In this document: positions 58,498-64,000 of the stretch, piece by piece
How positions within the stretch are numbered: the first letter of the stretch is position 1
Layout: each line of letters opens with the position of its first letter
Assembly: GCA_947450475.1 (NCBI GenBank)
Contig: CANFVK010000001.1
Span: 682,001 to 746,000 of the forward strand
Length of the DNA: 64,000 nucleotides
Source: Bacteriovoracaceae bacterium
GTDB lineage: Bacteria; Bdellovibrionota; Bacteriovoracia; Bacteriovoracales; Bacteriovoracaceae
Direction: 5' to 3'
Position numbers and translations under genes: made by a program
The notes under the pieces: model-generated
Database searches by the model: none
What the model saw: the letters and a program-made list of their open reading frames with translations, nothing else
What the model was told of the DNA's origin: nothing

Positions 58498-59622
58498 ATG
58501 AATAGATTTTTTAGTCACGTGATACTGTTCTTCACGCTAAGTGCATGTACATCTTTAAAGTCTTTTATGCCTAAAGCCGAGTTGCCCAAAAAGTCAGCAT
58601 TTAATCCTGCATGGATTAAAAATCTTGATCCCTTATATGAATCTGGTAACTTGCCAATCGCCCTACAATCACCATTGATATATGATGGATTGCTTTATGT
58701 CGGAAATAATTCAGGCTATATGCAGGCTTATGAGCTTGAGAATGGTAAATTAGTTTGGAGTGAGCTAGATAATTCGACTTTTCATTCGTCGCCTGTCATT
58801 TATAAAGACCAAGTTATTTATGGAACAGTTCAGGGAAGAGTTATCTCTCGACATTATACAACTGGAAAAATAAAATATAGTGTTGATCTTGGTGCATCAG
58901 TTGAAACCAAAGGTGTAATTCACAAAGGTCGAATTTTCTTTCAATTAAGAAATCATCAGATTTTTTCTCTCGATGTTGAGACAGGTAAAATTTTATGGGG
59001 TTATAAAAGATCTGTATCTTTTGTAACAACTCTTCAAAGAGCTGCGACTCCATTGGTATATAAAGATAAAGTTATTGTCGGATTTGCAGATGGAAATTTA
59101 GCTGCACTTTCTGTAGACGAAGGCTCACTACTTTATGAAACCAAGTTGTCCTCTGCGAGTAAATTTGTAGATGTTGATAATTCGGCTTTTGTTTTAGATG
59201 ATAAGCTGTATATCGGTTCTGTTGGTTCAGTCGTATTTCAAGTTGATCCAAATTCAGGCAAAATTTTAAAAAAATCGGATTTTGTTGCCTCTCGCACACC
59301 TTTTTACGATCCAAAAATTAATCCAGACCAATTATATTTTGGAACTCAAAATGGAGAGATTCTCATCACTGATAAGAACTTAACTGTATTAAAAAGAGTT
59401 CGGTTTTCAAGCGGTGTTATTTCATCGATTGTCTCGTTTAAGAAATCATTGGCCATTTCCAGCACTTCTGGAGATGTAATAATAATTGATTCAAAGTCTT
59501 TGAATGAGATTGAACGATTGAACCTAGGGCACGCATATTCAGCAGTCTTTGGGGATATGGACAGTAGCGATGAGCATCTTGCTGTTTTATCTTCCCGAAA
59601 TCGACTATATATTTTTCATTAA
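58498..59622 (+). CDS. bamB: BamB-like outer-membrane assembly lipoprotein (PQQ-type propeller)
   Basis: 374 residues from the ATG at 58498 (TTGGAAA upstream); a TTG at 58477 would place the signal sequence too far inside. The lipobox is TLSAC. The mature protein has repeated propeller blades with the PQQ-like pattern, e.g. GYMQAYELENGKLVWS, FSLDVETGKILWGYKR, LAALSVDEGSLLYETKL, FQVDPNSGKILKK. BamB scaffolds the BAM complex that inserts outer-membrane beta-barrels. Coupled with the YfgM-like gene. The stop shares four bases with the convergent lipoprotein gene. Confidence 0.85.
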   Translation: MNRFFSHVILFFTLSACTSLKSFMPKAELPKKSAFNPAWIKNLDPLYESGNLPIALQSPLIYDGLLYVGNNSGYMQAYELENGKLVWSELDNSTFHSSPVIYKDQVIYGTVQGRVISRHYTTGKIKYSVDLGASVETKGVIHKGRIFFQLRNHQIFSLDVETGKILWGYKRSVSFVTTLQRAATPLVYKDKVIVGFADGNLAALSVDEGSLLYETKLSSASKFVDVDNSAFVLDDKLYIGSVGSVVFQVDPNSGKILKKSDFVASRTPFYDPKINPDQLYFGTQNGEILITDKNLTVLKRVRFSSGVISSIVSFKKSLAISSTSGDVIIIDSKSLNEIERLNLGHAYSAVFGDMDSSDEHLAVLSSRNRLYIFH

Positions 59623-60536
59623 TTGGACATCTTTAATGAATCAAAATATTGATTAGTCCATGCGACGTTTAATCTTTCAATTAGTTCTTTTGAGTAGGGT
59701 AAGTTAAGTTCTGTTTTAACAGATGCAATTTTTCTTCCGGAAGTCGATTTGACCACATGAGTATCCAATGAAGTCAATAACGCGAAATTTGAAAATAATG
59801 TTGTTTTCAGAAGTATCTGCATATTTGAGGAATTAGCTCTAAATTTATTGTTTTTTACGTAAGTGATAAGATTTTCGTAAACAAAGTAATTGTCACTAAC
59901 ACCATACTCACAAAGTTCTCTTATTTCTGAATATGTTTTTGATAAATGAATATCTAGCGCCTTTTGCACCAATTCATTAAGGCTGGCTTCTGTTGTACCA
60001 TTTGGGGTATTTTTAGCTATATCTATTACTTTAGGTGTTACTTCTTGACTAGATAGAGGGAGATAAAGTTCAGGTCTTTTGGCTAAATATTTCTCATCCA
60101 TTATTTTCGTAGAATCATAACTAAATTTTTTAATGGCTAAAGTGTTTGAATGATTTTGATTTTCTTCATTATGACGAACCAGAGTTGTATGAAAGCTTGG
60201 ACATATTGAAATAGAGGTGCCTGAATAGTCTTTACTAAATGATTTTAATGATTCGTATTGATCGATTAAATTTAAAAAATATAATTTTTTATTAGTTGGA
60301 ATAACTTCTTTAGAGTCATCCGTTTTGTGGGGAGAATCTGGAGAAGAGGCCGGAAATCTGCCCTTACTTGGCTCATGATAATTTGCATCTGAAATTTTAT
60401 ATTCTGGTACAAGATTTTTTCCCAAAGTCTTTTTTGGAGTATATCTAGCCATTTTCTCTTGGTAGCTCTCGGGACCGGCACAAGAAGTCATTGCAAAAGT
60501 AAGGCTTAGTATTATTGAAAATTTGTTGAAAGACAT
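59619..60536 (-). CDS. Lipoprotein of unknown function
   Basis: 305 residues from the ATG at 60536; a longer frame from 60563 would add nine residues before the signal peptide, and GGGGAG lies 11 bases upstream of 60536. The lipobox is AMTSC, followed by AGPESYQEKMARY. The rest is mixed alpha/beta with no recognised family; visible segments include GTSISICPSFHTTLVRH and a C-terminal ELIERLNVAWTNQYFD. Ends tail-to-tail with bamB. Confidence 0.6.
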   Translation of the reverse strand: MSFNKFSIILSLTFAMTSCAGPESYQEKMARYTPKKTLGKNLVPEYKISDANYHEPSKGRFPASSPDSPHKTDDSKEVIPTNKKLYFLNLIDQYESLKSFSKDYSGTSISICPSFHTTLVRHNEENQNHSNTLAIKKFSYDSTKIMDEKYLAKRPELYLPLSSQEVTPKVIDIAKNTPNGTTEASLNELVQKALDIHLSKTYSEIRELCEYGVSDNYFVYENLITYVKNNKFRANSSNMQILLKTTLFSNFALLTSLDTHVVKSTSGRKIASVKTELNLPYSKELIERLNVAWTNQYFDSLKMSN

Positions 60537-60689
60537 AAAATTTTTTACTCCCCAAAAAAGCATTGCTACGCTTTTCTATGTGAGTTTATCGGTAAGAAAT
60601 GGCCAAAAGATTAGATGGGGTATGGGTGTGAAAATACAGCTCGGCATTACCCGATTGGTTTTGTCGAGCTCTTGAAGTGTAAAAAGCAA

Positions 60690-61664
60690 TTACCAGTTTA
60701 GTACGTATGCAAAAACTAATGGTGCCACAATTGTTGCATCTGATTCAATTATATATTTAGGTGTCTTAATGTCTAATTTTCCCCAAGTGATTTTTTCATT
60801 TGGAACTGCTCCAGAATATGATCCATAACTAGTCGTAGAGTCAGAAATTTGGCAAAAATAACCCCAGAGAGGAGTTTTTCGTTCTAAATCTTGTTCGAGC
60901 ATTGGAACTACACAGATTGGAAAATCTCCTGCAATTCCTCCACCTATTTGAAAAAATCCAATAGAGTGATTTGAAGATGTTTCCGTATACCACTGGGCAA
61001 GCCTTATCATGGTTTGAATTCCAGAATTCATCGTATGAACATTTTTTATTCTTCCATCAATATTAGCTGCCGCGAACATGTTTCCAAGTGTGGAGTCCTC
61101 CCAACCAGGAGTATAAATAGGAAGATTTTTTTCCATGGCGGCTATCATCCAAGAATCTTTTGGATCTATTTGGTATTCTTTTTTAAATTCTGGATTTTTT
61201 AATAACTGCCAAAAATAGTAATGTGGTGGATGGCTTTCTCCATTTTCATCTGCTTTTTTCCATTCTTTGTTTATGAGGGCTTCAATTTTTCTCATAGCTT
61301 CATCTTCAGGAATGCAGGTATCTGTGACCCGATTCATTCCACGTTCCATTAGCTTCATCTCTTCTTCGGCAGTTAGAGCTCTCCAATCAGGGATACGTTG
61401 ATAATGATCGTGAGCAACTAAGTTAAAAATATCTTCTTCGAGATTAGCGCCAGTGCAACAAATCGCATGTATTTTATTTTGGCGGATCATTTCAGCTAGA
61501 GATTTACCCAATTCTGCAGTTGACATTGCTCCGGCCAGAGTAACAAACATTTTTCCATCACTTGCCAAGTGAGTTTCCCAGCCTCTGGAAGCATCGATAA
61601 CACTAGCAGCGTTAAAATGTTTATAATGTTTAAGCATGAATTCTGTAACAGGTCCGCGTTTCAT
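60690..61664 (-). CDS. Deoxyhypusine synthase-family protein
   Basis: 324 residues from the ATG at 61664, which has AGG six bases upstream; an ATG at 61676 is also possible. DHS-family landmarks: FVTLAGAMSTAELGKSLAEMI, AICCTGANLEEDIFNLV, YTPGWEDSTLGN, GGGIAGDFPICVVPM, and ITWGKLD, whose Lys matches the catalytic lysine of eukaryotic DHS (SWGK). Bacterial members are thought to make homospermidine or a related polyamine because bacteria lack eIF5A. The arginine decarboxylase gene is 25 bases upstream in the same direction, supporting a polyamine role. Confidence 0.88.
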   Translation of the reverse strand: MKRGPVTEFMLKHYKHFNAASVIDASRGWETHLASDGKMFVTLAGAMSTAELGKSLAEMIRQNKIHAICCTGANLEEDIFNLVAHDHYQRIPDWRALTAEEEMKLMERGMNRVTDTCIPEDEAMRKIEALINKEWKKADENGESHPPHYYFWQLLKNPEFKKEYQIDPKDSWMIAAMEKNLPIYTPGWEDSTLGNMFAAANIDGRIKNVHTMNSGIQTMIRLAQWYTETSSNHSIGFFQIGGGIAGDFPICVVPMLEQDLERKTPLWGYFCQISDSTTSYGSYSGAVPNEKITWGKLDIKTPKYIIESDATIVAPLVFAYVLNW

Positions 61665-61689
61665 TTTTAACCTCATTATTTAAAAAAAA

Positions 61690-63615
61690 TTAGTTTTTTA
61701 AGTATGTGTAGGACTTAAGACATTCCTCATAAAAGTCAACTAAACGTACCCCTTCTCGCGGATTTATTTTACCGGAAGCAATTTGGCGATCGATATTTTT
61801 TTTCATTGTGTATGCCATAGCCTCGGGGTTGTATTGCATTGCAGATAGAACACTTTCCGCAGAAGAGCCTTTAATAACTTCTTCGATATAAAAGTCAGTT
61901 GGATCTTCATCGTCGCAAAAAACATGAACTTCATTTAGACGTCCAAATAAATTATGCTGATCTCCCATAACGTCTTGGTAGGCTCCGGTTAGAAAAAGCC
62001 CGATGTAATAATCTTCATTGGATGATAGTTCATGAAGCGGTAGTAGGTTTCTAGTTTCATTAATATCTATGAATTTATTTATTTTTCCATCTGAATCACA
62101 AGTAATATCTACAATTGTGCCATTGTTTTGCGGCTTGATATTAAGTTTAGTAATTGGCACGATAGGAAGAAGTTGACCGATTGCCCAGAGATCTGGCGCA
62201 GACTGAAAAATAGAAAAATTGCATAAATATTGTGGGGCTATGCCTTGATCAATATCATAAAGATTGTCAGGAATAAATTCCATTTCAGGTAAAAGACTTG
62301 AGATCTTTTTGGTGATTTTCCAAAAAAGAGTTTCGACTCTTGCACGTTCCTCTAATTTTAAGATACCGAGTCTGAAAGCATTTAAGCACTCTTTTTTTAT
62401 ATCGAGAGCATCATTATAGATTTCTTGAGCATTTTCAATATTGAGCAGATCTAAGAGTTCTCTCATGTTGGAAACCAAGGAGTGCTCTCCAGAGATTGGA
62501 GCCGTTTCGTAATCAGTAAAACTTGTTTCAATTTTATCGATTACATTGGTAATAACACAAGAATGACGTGCAGTAATGGCCCGTCCCGATTCGGAGACAA
62601 TGTTGGGATGAGAAACTTTTTCAGCGTCACAAATTTCTTTTAAGATATAAACAATATCTGAAGCGTAATCATGCAATTTGTAATTTACAGATGAATCATT
62701 GGTAGATTGTGAACCATCGTAATCAACACCAAGGCCCCCTCCAACATCAAAATATTCAAGTGGAGCACCTAGCTGAGAAAGTTTAGCAAAAATTCGACCA
62801 CCTTCTCTTACAACCTCTTTTATCGTTCTTATATCTGTTACCTGAGAACCAATATGAAAATGAAAAAGTTTAAGTGAACTTAGTGAGCCTTCATCTTTTA
62901 AAATTTGGACAGCTGTTAACATTTCAGCAATGGTCAATCCAAACTTTGCCTTCTCTCCACCAGAGTCGGACCATTTTCCAGAACCTTTTATTGCCATCTT
63001 GGCCCTTAAGCCAATCATCGGTTCAATGTTCATTTCTCTTGAAAGTTTTAAGATCTTATGTAGTTCAGAAAACTTTTCTATGACGACAATAACTTTTCTA
63101 CCAATCTTATTACCAAGCAATGCTAGACGTAAGTAGTCCTCATCTTTGTATCCATTCAAAACAGTTAGAGCATTGAGGTTGTCATTGAACGCAAGGACAG
63201 ATAGAAGTTCAGCTTTTGAACCAGCCTCAAGTCCGTAATCGTATGGATTTCCTGCGTCCACTATTTCTTCTACTACTTCACGCATTTGATTAACTTTTAT
63301 GGGATAAACACCCATATATTTTCCGTTGTAATCGGCTTCCTTAATAACGTCTCTAAAAGTTTCATTAATAACTTTAACTTGTGAACGTAAAATATCATGG
63401 AATCTTACAACAATTGGAAATGGAATATTTTGTGCCTTCATTTCTTCTAAGACTTCTGCAATATCAATTCGAGGTCCATTTTCGTCTTGATTTGGAAGAA
63501 CGCATAGATGCCCTTGATCGTTAATATCAAAGTAGCCATCGCCCCAACGACTGATATGGTAAACATCATCAGCTTCTTGCTTAGACCATGGAATGTTGTT
63601 GTTCTTGTTAGTCAT
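61690..63615 (-). CDS. speA: Biosynthetic arginine decarboxylase
   Basis: 641 residues, full length for SpeA. PLP lysine in YPIKVNQMREVVE, then ALTVLNGYKDEDYLRLA, FHFHIGSQVTDIRT, FDVGGGLGVDYDG, SESGRAITARHS and FLTGAYQDVMGDQHNLFG. It makes agmatine from arginine, the first step toward putrescine. GAGG ribosome site. No agmatinase gene (speB) is in the window; the DHS-like gene follows directly. Confidence 0.96.
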   Translation of the reverse strand: MTNKNNNIPWSKQEADDVYHISRWGDGYFDINDQGHLCVLPNQDENGPRIDIAEVLEEMKAQNIPFPIVVRFHDILRSQVKVINETFRDVIKEADYNGKYMGVYPIKVNQMREVVEEIVDAGNPYDYGLEAGSKAELLSVLAFNDNLNALTVLNGYKDEDYLRLALLGNKIGRKVIVVIEKFSELHKILKLSREMNIEPMIGLRAKMAIKGSGKWSDSGGEKAKFGLTIAEMLTAVQILKDEGSLSSLKLFHFHIGSQVTDIRTIKEVVREGGRIFAKLSQLGAPLEYFDVGGGLGVDYDGSQSTNDSSVNYKLHDYASDIVYILKEICDAEKVSHPNIVSESGRAITARHSCVITNVIDKIETSFTDYETAPISGEHSLVSNMRELLDLLNIENAQEIYNDALDIKKECLNAFRLGILKLEERARVETLFWKITKKISSLLPEMEFIPDNLYDIDQGIAPQYLCNFSIFQSAPDLWAIGQLLPIVPITKLNIKPQNNGTIVDITCDSDGKINKFIDINETRNLLPLHELSSNEDYYIGLFLTGAYQDVMGDQHNLFGRLNEVHVFCDDEDPTDFYIEEVIKGSSAESVLSAMQYNPEAMAYTMKKNIDRQIASGKINPREGVRLVDFYEECLKSYTYLKN

Positions 63616-63719
63616 TTTTTTTCCTCAAGCCTATTAAAAAATTGAAATAGAAACTGATCATTTGTATGATTTTAAGTTGGGCAAAATGTAGCGTATTTCC
63701 TGCGACAGGACAAACAGAA

Positions 63720-64000
63720 TTATAAAAAATCTAGGCAAGCAACAACTGGATAATGGTCAGAGGGGAGAGCGTAGCGCTGATAGGATTCTTGAGGATATCC
63801 AAGGGGGGTGCCCTGAGGGTCTCTGAAAAGATAAATACCTGATTCTTCTTTTTTTACTAGAGGATGGAGCTGTCTTGGTAAAAATATATAATCTAATTGA
63901 CAAGCCTCACGCTTATTTTCTCTGCTAAAATAAAAGAAACTCAGCCTCTGTTCATGGGGTAAGTTGATAACCTCAAGCACGTCGATTAGATCACTTTGCT
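63720..64000 (-). CDS. Endonuclease/exonuclease/phosphatase family protein, C-terminal end (5' part outside window)
   Basis: The frame is open to the window edge, so the gene starts beyond 64000; the internal GTG at 63980 is not a likely start. The visible 93 residues hold LDYIFLP and PSDHYPVVACL, the last two motifs of the EEP (exonuclease III/DNase I/sphingomyelinase) fold, including the catalytic SDH. Substrate cannot be told: nucleic acid, phosphoinositide or sphingomyelin. Confidence 0.8.
   Translation of the reverse strand, partial: QSDLIDVLEVINLPHEQRLSFFYFSRENKREACQLDYIFLPRQLHPLVKKEESGIYLFRDPQGTPLGYPQESYQRYALPSDHYPVVACLDFL

Noticed and set aside
60639..60668. AGCTCG...CGAGCT inverted pair downstream of the DHS-like gene
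   Set aside because: Six-base arms with an 18-base loop and no U-run; too weak to call a terminator.

Overview
This 64 kb window is chromosomal DNA from an AT-rich, Gram-negative bacterium. The best guess is a member of the Bdellovibrionota, Bacteriovorax/Halobacteriovorax-like. This is inferred from low GC, many outer-membrane lipoproteins and beta-barrels, an AgmX/ExbB/ExbD/TPR envelope machine of the kind known from myxobacteria and Bdellovibrio, and what looks like a DUF6178-type protein; no rRNA or other marker settles it. I found no tRNA, rRNA, insertion sequence, prophage or CRISPR array. Coding density is very high, many convergent genes touch or overlap, and no gene-free stretch much exceeds 300 bases.

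Layout. 0-2.3 kb: the 3' end of a type IA topoisomerase and an acyl-CoA/AMP ligase. 2.5-11.6 kb: an accessory-looking cluster with a membrane-anchored periplasmic binding-like protein, cupin, B12-binding radical SAM enzyme, TVP38-type membrane protein, JmjC-like oxygenase, GT28-like glycosyltransferase, two methyltransferases, a YdjC/HpnK-like deacetylase and a propeller-like protein; it may make or decorate an envelope lipid or glycan. 11.7-13.1 kb: a receiver/HD-GYP protein that has lost key residues in both domains. 13.1-22.8 kb: a nine-gene minus-strand operon (VWA lipoprotein, beta-barrel, TPR protein, small secreted protein, giant TPR protein, TPR lipoprotein, ExbB, ExbD, AgmX/TonB-like) that resembles the Glt/Nfs envelope-spanning machines. 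23.1-32.6 kb: a small CxxC protein, SelO, a CoA-binding protein, two tandem secreted CxxCH proteins, a small His-containing membrane protein, a DUF6178-like protein, unknown genes and a CpaF-type ATPase.

32.6-43.5 kb: deoC, a histidine kinase/response regulator pair, fabI, then a seven-gene minus-strand heme operon (hemA, hemC-hemD fusion, hemL, a second two-component pair, hemE, hemN). 43.6-48.8 kb: an IMPDH/GMP-reductase family enzyme, a PlsB-type acyltransferase, and infC-rpmI-rplT, with infC apparently using a rare AUU/AUC start. 48.8-52.4 kb: a metzincin lipoprotein, a small transaldolase, an unknown secreted protein and a degenerate tyrosine recombinase. 52.6-60.6 kb: rnc-era-der (der carries a large acidic insertion), two beta-barrel-like proteins, and a YfgM-like gene with bamB. 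60.7-64 kb: a deoxyhypusine-synthase-like enzyme with arginine decarboxylase (polyamine pathway) and the 3' end of an endonuclease/exonuclease/phosphatase family gene.

Functional names rest on motifs and family knowledge read by eye; no database search was run. Several starts were moved downstream of the longest open frame on the basis of Shine-Dalgarno spacing, signal peptides or stop-start overlaps, and each case is stated.
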